64,000 nt of DNA from Brachyspira hyodysenteriae ATCC 27164 (GTDB lineage Bacteria; Spirochaetota; Brachyspiria; Brachyspirales; Brachyspiraceae), in assembly GCF_001676785.2 (NCBI RefSeq), contig NZ_CP015910.2, positions 372,001 to 436,000 of the forward strand, read 5' to 3'. Each line of letters begins with the position of its first letter. The stretch's first letter is position 1. The notes beneath the pieces were generated by a model, which saw only the letters and a list, made by a program, of their open reading frames with translations, searched no databases and was not told where the DNA came from. Of this stretch, positions 18,345-27,210 are shown one piece after another. A program made the position numbers and the translations under genes.

Positions 18345-18422
18345 ATGTTTGCAAATATCATTAGTATTTTGATACCTATTATTACAGTAAAAATAATTAC
18401 TGAAATTATGAAAAAGCGTTAA
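18345..18422 (+). CDS. 25-aa hydrophobic membrane peptide
   Basis: A tiny ORF with a good AGGAG 6 bases upstream of the ATG. It encodes MFANIISILIPIITVKIITE followed by IMKKR: one hydrophobic stretch of about 20 residues with a positively charged C-terminal end. The size and shape match small type I toxin-like or membrane regulatory peptides, but no family is recognised. It lies between the 66-aa gene and the 675-aa gene, all on the + strand. Confidence 0.45.
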   Translation: MFANIISILIPIITVKIITEIMKKR

Positions 18423-18481
18423 TGTAAAAATAGGAGGGTGCTATCAAATAAGCAGTTAATATCTTTTAGTTATTTAGGTAC

Positions 18482-18507
18482 TGTATTTTAGAATTTTTTA
18501 AAATACA
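18482..18507 (+). promoter_or_regulatory. 9-bp hairpin just upstream of the nuclease/helicase operon
   Basis: TGTATTTTA, loop GAATTTTT, TAAAATACA is a perfect 9-bp inverted repeat 33 bases before the ATG of the 675-aa gene. It could be an operator, an RNA processing site or a weak attenuator; there is no T-run after it. Confidence 0.4.
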
Positions 18508-18540
18508 TATTAGTTTAAGAAATATATTAAAGGAGTATAT

Positions 18541-20568
18541 ATGTACAATCAAGATAATAATCATCACGGAAAAAATAATCACCATATAGGTGGAAATCAT
18601 AAAAATAGAAAAAATAATAAAAACAGGAAGAATAATATAAAAAATAATAATGCGTTTAAAAATGAATATATCAAAGTTGAAAATTTTGATCTAAACACTA
18701 ATTTAAAAGATGGTATTATAGAAGATAGTGCTGTTCATAAAGATATTTCTAGTAATATGGCTGATTCCATTGGCTTAGGAAGAAGTGTTAAATATCATAA
18801 TCATCGTAATAATTTAAGTAAAGATGTGAATGATTATCCTGAGGCTTTAAAGAAAGTTTCAGATTCAAGAAAAAATATGAATCCAAAACAACGTATAGGA
18901 TATATAGATGAAGTTAATTTAACTGAATCATATAATATCAATGCAGCTGAACAATGCAGAGAATATGAAACACATGCAAGATTAACTAAACCAGGAGATC
19001 CTGAAGCAGATATTATAGTTAGGGATGGTAATACAGAGACAAAATATCAAGTAAAAGATAATGAAAATCCGGAAGTTGGGGTAGAAGAAATTTCTAAAAT
19101 AAGATATTCAGGTAAAGACGGCTCAAATAAAAAGATAGTTCCTCAAGAAAATCTTGATAAAGTAAAAGAAATAGCTTCTAAAAAACAAAATACTGATACA
19201 AAAGATTATAAACATACAGCAGAAAATACATACGACAGGTTATCAAGTAAAGATGGTAAAGTTAATAGTGAAAGATTAAATAGAAATGAAAGTGAAGAGA
19301 TTACAAGAAGATTAGAAAATGGAGAAAGGGTAGAAGTAAAAAATAAAGAAGCAAAATTTAGATCTCAGTATTTGAATCAGCTTCCTAAAGCTATGATATG
19401 CGGAGGATTATTGTCAGGTGCAAGCGAAGCCATAAGTAAATTTGCCCAATTCATATCAGATGGTGGCAATTGGACTGAAGAGGAGTTTATTGAGGCAGGA
19501 TATAAAATTCTTACTTCTGGTATTGAAGGCGGAGCAAAAAGCGGATTAGCTGTAACTTTTACTTATCTAGGAAATGAAATAGGTTCATCTTTACTTAAAA
19601 GTCCTTATGTCGGCGGAACTTTGGCTATGATGACAATAGATACATTAAAAAGTATGTACAGATTTATTATAGGTGAAATAGACAGTGTTGAGTTAATGGG
19701 AGAAGTGTATCAGAATTTTATTTATACAACATCAGCTTCATTAGGTGGATGGGGAGGAAGTACATTAGCTGGAGTTATAGTTTCTAATATGTCTATAAGC
19801 GGAGCTTCTGCAGCTGCTGCAGGTGCTTGGGCAAGTATAGTTGGATCTGTTTTAGGAGGATTAGCAGTTGGAATTACAGTATCTTATATTGTATCAAAAG
19901 ATAGTCAGGCAGGATTAGAAATAGCAAAAAGAGATATAGAGACTGCTTATCAGAATTTTGATAAAGACCGTAATTTATATTCTTTAGTAGATGGAGTAGG
20001 TACTCAAAGAGAGTGGGAGTTTAAATTTACAGATTTAATTCCTGGCATAGGCATTTTTGCTCAGATATCAGAATATTCAGCACGTAAATCTGAATTGGAT
20101 AGAATATCAAATATGCTGGATGGAGAGTATAAAAACATAGATGAAAGAAAAAGAAAAGTATTGGAAAATATACATCAGAAGTATTATGAATTAAAAGAGA
20201 ATATAGAAGAAACATTCTACAGCAGTATAACTACTATGACTGATGATGATAAAATAAATTTAACAAATCAGTTAATGGATTATTTAAATCAAAAGAGAAC
20301 TATATATGCATTAAAAGAGAAAAAATATTTTTCTGAAATACAAAAAATAGATGATAGAAATAAAAAATTAGCAGCAGATATACAGAAAGATGAGTTGTTT
20401 TTCAATGAAATAGAAAATCTTACTAATATGATTAATGATTCTGATATAGAAAATAAAGAAATGATAATAGATGCTATAGCTTATTTAGTATCTGATGAGT
20501 GGCTTAAAAATTTTAAAAGCAATGATGATGATCTTTACAATTTATTGATGGAATACGGATTGTTATAA
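18541..20568 (+). CDS. 675-aa protein: PD-(D/E)XK-like segment plus glycine-rich membrane region
   Basis: Unknown family. Residues 1-42 are low complexity (Asn, His, Lys). Residues 135-172 hold a possible nuclease signature: upstream glutamates (E137, E141, E143), then PEADIIV with D157 and KYQVK (168-172), an E-D-QxK pattern like Mrr-type PD-(D/E)XK enzymes. Residues about 281-452 are Gly/Ala/Ser-rich and hydrophobic with glycine-zipper-like runs (for example GASAAAAGAWASIVGSVLGG at 421-440), suggesting membrane insertion. The C-terminal ~170 residues are helical and charged. AAGGAG precedes the ATG; the coiled-coil gene follows after 12 bases. Confidence 0.6.
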   Translation: MYNQDNNHHGKNNHHIGGNHKNRKNNKNRKNNIKNNNAFKNEYIKVENFDLNTNLKDGIIEDSAVHKDISSNMADSIGLGRSVKYHNHRNNLSKDVNDYPEALKKVSDSRKNMNPKQRIGYIDEVNLTESYNINAAEQCREYETHARLTKPGDPEADIIVRDGNTETKYQVKDNENPEVGVEEISKIRYSGKDGSNKKIVPQENLDKVKEIASKKQNTDTKDYKHTAENTYDRLSSKDGKVNSERLNRNESEEITRRLENGERVEVKNKEAKFRSQYLNQLPKAMICGGLLSGASEAISKFAQFISDGGNWTEEEFIEAGYKILTSGIEGGAKSGLAVTFTYLGNEIGSSLLKSPYVGGTLAMMTIDTLKSMYRFIIGEIDSVELMGEVYQNFIYTTSASLGGWGGSTLAGVIVSNMSISGASAAAAGAWASIVGSVLGGLAVGITVSYIVSKDSQAGLEIAKRDIETAYQNFDKDRNLYSLVDGVGTQREWEFKFTDLIPGIGIFAQISEYSARKSELDRISNMLDGEYKNIDERKRKVLENIHQKYYELKENIEETFYSSITTMTDDDKINLTNQLMDYLNQKRTIYALKEKKYFSEIQKIDDRNKKLAADIQKDELFFNEIENLTNMINDSDIENKEMIIDAIAYLVSDEWLKNFKSNDDDLYNLLMEYGLL

Positions 20569-20580
20569 GGAGTATCATTT

Positions 20581-21735
20581 ATGTTATTAAAGTTCTTTGT
20601 TAATAAACTTTGCAGTTATAGTTTAGATAGAAAAAAAGAAAAAGTTAAAAGAAAGATAGATGATCTGAATGCATATATACAACTTTCATCAAAAGAAATT
20701 GATAGTACCCAAACAAAATTGAATTCTAAATTATATGAAATAACAGATTTTCTTAATGGAATTGTATATGAGGCAAAAATTACTTTCAAACCAATAGTTC
20801 AAAGTGAATTACATGAGGTATCTGATATAATAAAGAAATCTTATGATTTGCTGTTTGTTATAATTGGTTATAATGCCAAAATGAAAATATTTTACTGTAA
20901 GAAAAATTATTATATGACAGAAATAAATTTTCTTAAAAAAAGAAAAGGAGAATGTTTTAAAATTATAAAAACATTATCTCTTTCAAAGAAAAAAGATGAA
21001 AGGTTAAAATGGTTTAATGAAGCTAATAATACTAATATTAAAACTATAGATGAACTTAGAAGTTTAAGAGAGAGTCATGATAATATTGATTTGTTAATTG
21101 ATTTATGCGAAAGAGATTTGAAAAACTATAGAGTAATTAAAAAACTTAGAGAATATATAAAAACCGCAGATAAAAAGATTGATAATTTTTATAAAAGAAT
21201 TGAAAATATTGATATTGAAATAAAGAAATTTAGAGAAAAAGTTTTTCAATATTTAGAAGATTATAATAAATTGTATAGCGATTTTTTAGATATTCTTAAT
21301 AGAGAATATAATATAGAAGATATATTTCCTAGTTATCTAAATTTATTAGATAGAAAAAATGCAGCAGAAAACATTAAATCATTATTATTAACAGAGGCTA
21401 AAAATATTACATATGAAATAAAATCAATTAAAGGAAGTCCTCAATATTATAATAATAAGAATACACTTATTAGTCAGAGGAATAATGCTTGGGATAATTT
21501 CAATTCAAGTAATGAGCAATTTCTTAAGTTAAATGAAAAGGTAGAGTATTATAATAAAACTTTTGATAAGCTTTTAAAATCTAGAAGAAAAAGTATATTA
21601 GATTTATATCATACCTGCTCTAAAAAAATAGTGAGATGTAAAAAAGGAGGATATTTAATTATTCTCAATAAAGATAATAGAGATTCAAATATATTTATAT
21701 CAGATTACAGCAATAATAAAGAAGCAATAAACTAA
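20581..21735 (+). CDS. 384-aa coiled-coil protein, unknown function
   Basis: Long helical, Lys/Glu/Asn-rich protein with extended predicted coiled coils (residues about 15-60 and 180-235). No enzymatic motif, signal peptide or clear membrane span is visible, although a short hydrophobic LLFVIIGY lies near residue 90. It is packed between the 675-aa gene and the 129-aa gene with GGAG upstream. It probably acts as a structural or partner subunit of the same system; that is inferred from position only. Confidence 0.55.
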   Translation: MLLKFFVNKLCSYSLDRKKEKVKRKIDDLNAYIQLSSKEIDSTQTKLNSKLYEITDFLNGIVYEAKITFKPIVQSELHEVSDIIKKSYDLLFVIIGYNAKMKIFYCKKNYYMTEINFLKKRKGECFKIIKTLSLSKKKDERLKWFNEANNTNIKTIDELRSLRESHDNIDLLIDLCERDLKNYRVIKKLREYIKTADKKIDNFYKRIENIDIEIKKFREKVFQYLEDYNKLYSDFLDILNREYNIEDIFPSYLNLLDRKNAAENIKSLLLTEAKNITYEIKSIKGSPQYYNNKNTLISQRNNAWDNFNSSNEQFLKLNEKVEYYNKTFDKLLKSRRKSILDLYHTCSKKIVRCKKGGYLIILNKDNRDSNIFISDYSNNKEAIN

Positions 21736-21761
21736 GATAATTAAAATATAAAGGAGATGTT

Positions 21762-22151
21762 ATGGAATATAAAATAAAAGTAAAAAAGAAGTATTTAACA
21801 GGCATTAATAGGATAATAATATTTTCTATTATGAATGGTATTAATAATCCAAGAGATTTATTTTGTAATGCTCTTAATATATTCTATAAAGATACAGTTA
21901 TTAAATATATATTGAAGCTTATGAATGTTCATTTAATTTGTATAAGAGAGGGTGAAAATGGAAAAGGCTTCTATTTAAACAAAGATTTTGACGGAGAATA
22001 TTGCAATATTAAGTTGGAAAATAATATAGATTTGAACTGCACTGAAATAGAATACATCAAAAATATATTTAGAAATAATTTATCGGATAAAAATATATTG
22101 AGAGCACTAGATTTTAAAGATGCAGCAAATAAATTATTAGGAGTACAATAA
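21762..22151 (+). CDS. 129-aa protein, possible adaptor or regulator
   Basis: Small protein beginning MEYKIKVKKKYLTGINRI. Residues about 12-75 alternate helices and a short beta-hairpin (ICIREGENGKGFYLNKDF), which could be a winged-helix fold, but the match is too weak to claim. The stop overlaps the helicase ATG (TAATG), so production of the two proteins is coupled. AAGGAG lies 7 bases upstream of its start. Confidence 0.5.
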   Translation: MEYKIKVKKKYLTGINRIIIFSIMNGINNPRDLFCNALNIFYKDTVIKYILKLMNVHLICIREGENGKGFYLNKDFDGEYCNIKLENNIDLNCTEIEYIKNIFRNNLSDKNILRALDFKDAANKLLGVQ

Positions 22152-23680
22152 TGAAATTTTTTGAATATTTGAATGAATGGGAAAAATATTTATCTAAATT
22201 GTTAGAAAAATATGAGGATAAAAAAGAAGATGGAGATTATACTAAATATTTAAGACAGTTAAAATCAATAGAAAATGTTCGTTCTGGTATTTTTATGTCG
22301 GTGAATTTGTTTAATACAATAAAAAATAACTATGATAATACTTTAAATAATATACAGAATAATAAAAAAGTTAGGAATATTTATCCTATTCAGGAAATAT
22401 ATAAAAATAATAATCAAGTATTTAATATCATAGAAAAAGCTGTTAATAGCAGAGAATTATTCTGTTTAATGGGCCCTCCTGGTACAGGTAAAACAACAGC
22501 TATTGTGGAAATTATTTTGCAGACTATTAAGAAAAATCCAATAGCAAAAATAGCGATATGTTCTGAAACTCATGTCGCTGTAGATAATGCTATAGAAAGA
22601 CTTAACTTTGAAATAGAGAATAGAAATATTCATTGTTCTATTATGAGATATGAAGAGTTTAAAAATGAATATGATAATGAAAATTTAAATATACGCTATA
22701 AAGATTATATAGATTCTTGGAAAAAAAAATTAGAAAGTGCATATGACGAAAGTTTTAGAAATAAATTATTTAATGAATTTGAAGAGCATATTATAAATAA
22801 TAAGAAATATCATAAATATATATGTGAAAATTCTAATATTATAGGTATAACTTGTAATCAGATGGCTAGATTTAAATTAGATGAATTAGACGATCCTTAT
22901 GATTTAATAATTATAGATGAGGTATCAAAAAATACATTGCCTGAGATTTTAATACCTGCTTTATTTGCTAAAAAATTAATATTGGTAGGCGATCCTAATC
23001 AGCTTCCTCCTGTATTTTGTAAAGATGAAATAGAGACTATGAGTGAAATAGATACAAATTTACAAAATGAGCTTATTGATAATTCATTAGTTGATAAATT
23101 ATTTAGAAATGTTGACAAAGATACAATGTTTGGAATGCTTGATACTCAGTATAGAATGGAAGCTAAAATAGGCGATATTGTAAGTAAATGTTTCTATAAT
23201 GGAGAATTAAAAAACGGCACAGAATATAGCGATGATAAAAGTATATATTGGCTTGATTATGATACAAATAAAAGATTTCCTTATAATTACGGCGGAGAAC
23301 TATATAATCCTATAGAAGTTGAGTTAATAAATGATAGTATTGAAAATTTGAATATTGATTCAGATACATCTATTGCTATTATAACACCATATAAGAAACA
23401 AAAAAGGGAATTAAAAAATGTTATTAATAATAATGAAAAATTAAAATCTTTAAATATAGAAATAGATACAATAGATGCTTTTCAGGGTAAGGAAGCCGAT
23501 ATAGTTTATTTTAGTGTTGTTAGAAATACAGGTTCTACAAGATTTTTTTCTAATATAAAAAGGCTTAATGTGGCAATATCAAGAACAAAAAAAAGATTAT
23601 ATATGGTTGGAATGTCTAAGTATTGTAATAAAGTAGATATATTAAAAAATATTTATTCATCTTCAAAAGTGTTAATATAG
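22151..23680 (+). CDS. superfamily 1 (UPF1-like) DNA/RNA helicase
   Basis: 509 residues with the full SF1 motif set: Walker A GPPGTGKT (108-115), motif Ia AICSETHVAVDNAIE, Walker B IIIDEVSK (D256-E257), motif III GDPNQLPPV (280-288), motif IV LDTQYRM (330-336), motif V DAFQGKEADIV (442-452) and motif VI RLNVAISRTKKRL (471-483). It is shorter than UPF1 and has no accessory N-terminal zinc domain or fused nuclease. As last gene of the operon, it is the probable ATP-driven component. Single-stranded nucleic-acid translocation is expected from the family. Confidence 0.85.
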   Translation: MKFFEYLNEWEKYLSKLLEKYEDKKEDGDYTKYLRQLKSIENVRSGIFMSVNLFNTIKNNYDNTLNNIQNNKKVRNIYPIQEIYKNNNQVFNIIEKAVNSRELFCLMGPPGTGKTTAIVEIILQTIKKNPIAKIAICSETHVAVDNAIERLNFEIENRNIHCSIMRYEEFKNEYDNENLNIRYKDYIDSWKKKLESAYDESFRNKLFNEFEEHIINNKKYHKYICENSNIIGITCNQMARFKLDELDDPYDLIIIDEVSKNTLPEILIPALFAKKLILVGDPNQLPPVFCKDEIETMSEIDTNLQNELIDNSLVDKLFRNVDKDTMFGMLDTQYRMEAKIGDIVSKCFYNGELKNGTEYSDDKSIYWLDYDTNKRFPYNYGGELYNPIEVELINDSIENLNIDSDTSIAIITPYKKQKRELKNVINNNEKLKSLNIEIDTIDAFQGKEADIVYFSVVRNTGSTRFFSNIKRLNVAISRTKKRLYMVGMSKYCNKVDILKNIYSSSKVLI

Positions 23681-23684
23681 ATTA

Positions 23685-23733
23685 TATAGTCAATCTAACT
23701 ATTATATTTATTTTGATAGTTAGATTGACTATA
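23685..23733 (+). terminator. perfect 18-bp hairpin between convergent genes
   Basis: TATAGTCAATCTAACTAT, a 13-base loop, and ATAGTTAGATTGACTATA are perfectly complementary. It sits 4 bases after the helicase stop and 10 bases from the end of the convergent alcohol dehydrogenase gene, so it probably terminates both. No long T-run follows. Confidence 0.7.
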
Positions 23734-23743
23734 ATATAAAGTA

Positions 23744-24931
23744 TTAAACATTAGCCATTTTAAAAATATTATAAACATCTTCCTTATTTAAAGCTCTGAA
23801 ATGTTTAAACTCTAATTTTCCGTCTTTTATGCATCTTCTTGTTAAATCCTGTAAAACTTCTTCGCTTTGTATTCCAACTCCTAATTCTGTAAAGTTGGTA
23901 GGCATATTTATTTGTTTGAAATATTCTATAGTTTTTTCTATTCCTTTAAGTCCTGTATCATCATCTATATTCCAAACATTTTTTGAGTATTGAATGAATC
24001 TTTCTTTTTTATCTTTTAAACAATATTTAGCCCAAGGCCCCCACATTACAGAAAGACTTGCTCCATGTGCACAATCGAATTTCGCACTTAATTCATGTCC
24101 GAATTTATGAACTATAAAATCAAAAGTAAGTCCTAGTCCTGTTAAAGTATTATGAGATAAACTTCCGCACCACATTAGTTCGCTCATAGCATCATAATTA
24201 TTTTTATCTTTCATAGCTATTAATCCGTTTTTAAAAATGGTTCTTAAAACAGCTTCAGCAATTGCATCTGTAGTTTGATTATTATCGCCGTTTATAGAAT
24301 TTTCACTGTCGCCGAAATATCTGTCAAATGTATGCATAAGCATGTCAACTATTCCGCATGCTACTTGATAATAAGGCAATGTAAATGTTAGGCATGGATT
24401 CATTATAGCGAATTTAGGTCGGTTAAATTCGGTAGGAAGTCCTCTTTTATCAAGAGTTTCTTCATTAGTAAGTACGGCAGAATTGCTTGTTTCACTTCCT
24501 GCTGCCGATATTGTGAGTATGCATCCTATAGGAAGACTTTTTTCTAAGGTTTTTTCTCTTGTCCAAAAATCCCATATATCAGTATCCGGATTAGCTACCC
24601 CATGTGCTATAGCTTTTGCAGTGTCAATTGCACTTCCTCCGCCTATTCCAAGTATGAAATCTGATTTAAAATCTATAGCTTTTTTTACTCCTTCTCTAGC
24701 ATAAGATAGGGTAGGGTTAGCTCTTACTCCTCCGAATAGTTCATATTCTATATTTTCATTTTTTATTATATTTTCTATCTTTTCTAATAATCCGCTTTCT
24801 TTTACGCTTTTTGTACCATAAACTATAAATACTCTTTTACCTCCGAAGTTTTTTATTTCTTTTGCTGTATTTTCTTCAGCATTTTTTCCAAATATTACTT
24901 TTGTTGGATTATTATATATAAAACTTTGCAT
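23744..24931 (-). CDS. iron-containing alcohol dehydrogenase
   Basis: 395 residues, the standard length of family III alcohol dehydrogenases (YqhD/BdhA type). The nucleotide-binding GIGGGSAIDTAKAIAHG is near residue 95. The metal ligands are visible as the Asp and His of DMLMHTFDRYF and the two histidines of VHKFGHELSAKFDCAHGASL. It reduces aldehydes to alcohols with NAD(P)H, fitting fermentative metabolism. It is convergent to the helicase operon and monocistronic. Confidence 0.92.
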   Translation of the reverse strand: MQSFIYNNPTKVIFGKNAEENTAKEIKNFGGKRVFIVYGTKSVKESGLLEKIENIIKNENIEYELFGGVRANPTLSYAREGVKKAIDFKSDFILGIGGGSAIDTAKAIAHGVANPDTDIWDFWTREKTLEKSLPIGCILTISAAGSETSNSAVLTNEETLDKRGLPTEFNRPKFAIMNPCLTFTLPYYQVACGIVDMLMHTFDRYFGDSENSINGDNNQTTDAIAEAVLRTIFKNGLIAMKDKNNYDAMSELMWCGSLSHNTLTGLGLTFDFIVHKFGHELSAKFDCAHGASLSVMWGPWAKYCLKDKKERFIQYSKNVWNIDDDTGLKGIEKTIEYFKQINMPTNFTELGVGIQSEEVLQDLTRRCIKDGKLEFKHFRALNKEDVYNIFKMANV

Positions 24932-25059
24932 ATTCTTTTCCTTTATATTATAATATTTTTACTAAAACAGCATTATAATGATTTTATTATTATAATACAA
25001 TATAAAAAAATATTTATAATTTTAAGTAAAATTTTTTAGATATAAATTTTTTATTGTAC

Positions 25060-25087
25060 TTGATATTTATTTATTATCTAATATACT
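25060..25087 (+). promoter_or_regulatory. promoter for the large ankyrin gene, overlapping a palindrome
   Basis: TTGATA (25060-25065), 16-base spacer, TATACT (25082-25087), 36 bases before the GTG start. The perfect palindrome ATACTTATAAGTAT (25083-25096) overlaps the -10 element and could be an operator. Confidence 0.5.
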
Positions 25088-25123
25088 TATAAGTATTACT
25101 TATTTTGAGATTGGAGTATAAAG

Positions 25124-27118
25124 GTGAAACATATTAGATTTTTGATTATACTATTGACTTTTAGTTATTCTGTATTTGCATTAACTGCTAATGAAACCAA
25201 TTTATTTAATGCAATTAATGAGCAAAATTCAGATAATGTATTAAATATATTAAATAATTCTACAGATATAGATATAAATGTATTAGATACTGAAGGATAT
25301 ACTCCTTTACATAGAGCAATTTATAATAAAGATTTGAATACAGTTAATGTCCTTTTGGAAAATGAAAATATAGATGTTAATTCTAAATTAGATATGAAAG
25401 TAAGTATAGACGGCTGGTATTTAGGCGGTGCAACACCATTAATATTAGCTTCTTATATTGGAGATACTAATATCGTTTCAGTTTTACTTGAGAATAATGC
25501 AGATATTAAAGCTAAAGATGATGTTGACGGCAGTATGGCTATACATATGGCTTCTGCTAACGGAAATAATGATGTTGTAATTATGCTTCTTGATAAAGAT
25601 CCTACTACTATAAATGATGTAGATAATAGAGGAAATACTCCATTACATTGGGCTGCTATGAAAGATAAGCCTGAAACTGTTAAATTATTAATGGAAAATG
25701 GAGCAGATATAGAATCTAAAGATGCAGACGGATGGACACCTTTACATTATGCTGCTGCTTTCTCTTCTCTTCAAACAGTACAGACTCTCGTTGATTTAGG
25801 TGCTGATAAAATGAGCAAAACTAAAGACGGAAATGAGCCTATATATTATGCTAGAGGTGATGATGTTAAAAATTATTTATCAGGTAATGATAATATAGCA
25901 AGAGAAGGTACTCCTGAAGATACTTTGGAAGGAAATGAAACTGTTGTAGCTGATAATAATACAGCAGATGAAAATAATGATGCAGAAAAAACAGCCTCAG
26001 AAGAAACAACTGCAGAAAAGACAGTTACTATTACAGATGTTGAGGTGATTGATGATAATACTCAGGATATGTCTGATGAAGAAATTGTTAATACTGATTT
26101 AGATGTAAAACAGCTTGAGCTTTTAGTGGCAGTAAAAAATAATGATATAATAGCCTTAAATACTTTAATAAAAGAAGGCGTTAATCCTAATTTTGTAGAT
26201 GAAAATGGATATACTCCTTTACATTTAGCAGTTATAAATAATAATTTAGATACAGTAGAGGCTTTGCTTAAATATAAAGATATAAATAAAGAAGCAAAAC
26301 TTCCTTATAAAGCTACTTTAAATAATTGGTACTTAGGCGGTGCTACTCCTTTAATAGTTGCTGCTTATGTAGGTAATGCTGATATAGTTTATACTTTAAT
26401 AGAGGCAGGCTGTGATATAAGATCTAGAGATGACATAGATGGTGCTATGCCTATACATGTAGCTGCAGCTAATGGAAATGATGATGCTGTTATATTACTT
26501 TTAGAAAAAGATAAAACATTAGTAAATGAAGCTGATAAAAATGGAAATGATACTCCATTACATTGGGCTGCTATGAAAGATAAGCCTTCTACAATTAATG
26601 TGCTTTTGAAGTATGGTGCTGATACAAAAATACAAAACTCTGACGGAAATACAGCTTTACATTATGCAGCAATGTATGCTTCTTCTGATGTTATAAAAAA
26701 TATAGTTAATGCTGATAAATCAAGTGTTAATACAGCAAATAATGAAAATATGTATCCTATACATTATGCTGCTTTAGAAAATAATGTTGATGCTTTAGTG
26801 GCATTAGTTCAGGACGGAAAAGCTGATGTTAATATAAAAGATTCTAATAATGATACAGCTTTACATTATGCTGCTGCTTATGGTAATATGGACAGTGTTA
26901 TGTCATTAGTAGAAAAATGCTCTGCTGATAAAACATTAAAAGACGATGATGGATATACAGCTGCTGATTTAGCTCTTGATAATGGTTATGATAATATAGC
27001 TAATTATTTAAGAGGTGCTGCTTATATACCTGATAATAATCAAGATAATAGAAGCGGACAGGAATTAATACTTCCTGAATACAATAAAAAACCAAATTTG
27101 GATAAAAAATGGTGGTAA
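25124..27118 (+). CDS. exported ankyrin-repeat protein, internally duplicated
   Basis: 664 residues from a GTG start with GGAG 7 bases upstream. An N-terminal signal peptide is visible (IRFLIILLTFSYSVFALTA). Two ankyrin blocks follow (about residues 20-250 and 330-640), separated by an acidic Glu/Thr/Ala linker. The blocks are clear duplicates: both contain WYLGGATPLI and TPLHWAAMKDKP at matching places. Ankyrin repeats bind protein partners, here presumably in the periplasm or outside the cell. The substrate is unknown. Confidence 0.9.
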   Translation: MKHIRFLIILLTFSYSVFALTANETNLFNAINEQNSDNVLNILNNSTDIDINVLDTEGYTPLHRAIYNKDLNTVNVLLENENIDVNSKLDMKVSIDGWYLGGATPLILASYIGDTNIVSVLLENNADIKAKDDVDGSMAIHMASANGNNDVVIMLLDKDPTTINDVDNRGNTPLHWAAMKDKPETVKLLMENGADIESKDADGWTPLHYAAAFSSLQTVQTLVDLGADKMSKTKDGNEPIYYARGDDVKNYLSGNDNIAREGTPEDTLEGNETVVADNNTADENNDAEKTASEETTAEKTVTITDVEVIDDNTQDMSDEEIVNTDLDVKQLELLVAVKNNDIIALNTLIKEGVNPNFVDENGYTPLHLAVINNNLDTVEALLKYKDINKEAKLPYKATLNNWYLGGATPLIVAAYVGNADIVYTLIEAGCDIRSRDDIDGAMPIHVAAANGNDDAVILLLEKDKTLVNEADKNGNDTPLHWAAMKDKPSTINVLLKYGADTKIQNSDGNTALHYAAMYASSDVIKNIVNADKSSVNTANNENMYPIHYAALENNVDALVALVQDGKADVNIKDSNNDTALHYAAAYGNMDSVMSLVEKCSADKTLKDDDGYTAADLALDNGYDNIANYLRGAAYIPDNNQDNRSGQELILPEYNKKPNLDKKWW

Positions 27119-27144
27119 TTTAATTTTATTATAATTGTGATTAA

Positions 27145-27188
27145 AAGGCTTGGAATTTTTATTAATTTCAAGCCTTTGTTTTTTATTT
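27145..27188 (+). terminator. intrinsic terminator of the large ankyrin gene
   Basis: AAAGGCTTGGAATT, loop TTTATT, AATTTCAAGCCTTT, then TGTTTTTT. It is a 14-bp stem with one G-U pair and a T-rich tail, 27 bases after the stop codon. Confidence 0.85.
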
Positions 27189-27210
27189 ATATTAATCTAA
27201 AAGTTTTTTA

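Noticed and set aside
18431-18493. Possible 17-codon ORF from GTG after AGGAGGG
   Set aside because: The start codon overlaps the ribosome-binding sequence and the frame ends quickly in A/T-rich DNA.
21762-22151. Winged-helix domain in the 129-aa protein
   Set aside because: The secondary-structure pattern is only suggestive and no recognisable helix-turn-helix motif is present.
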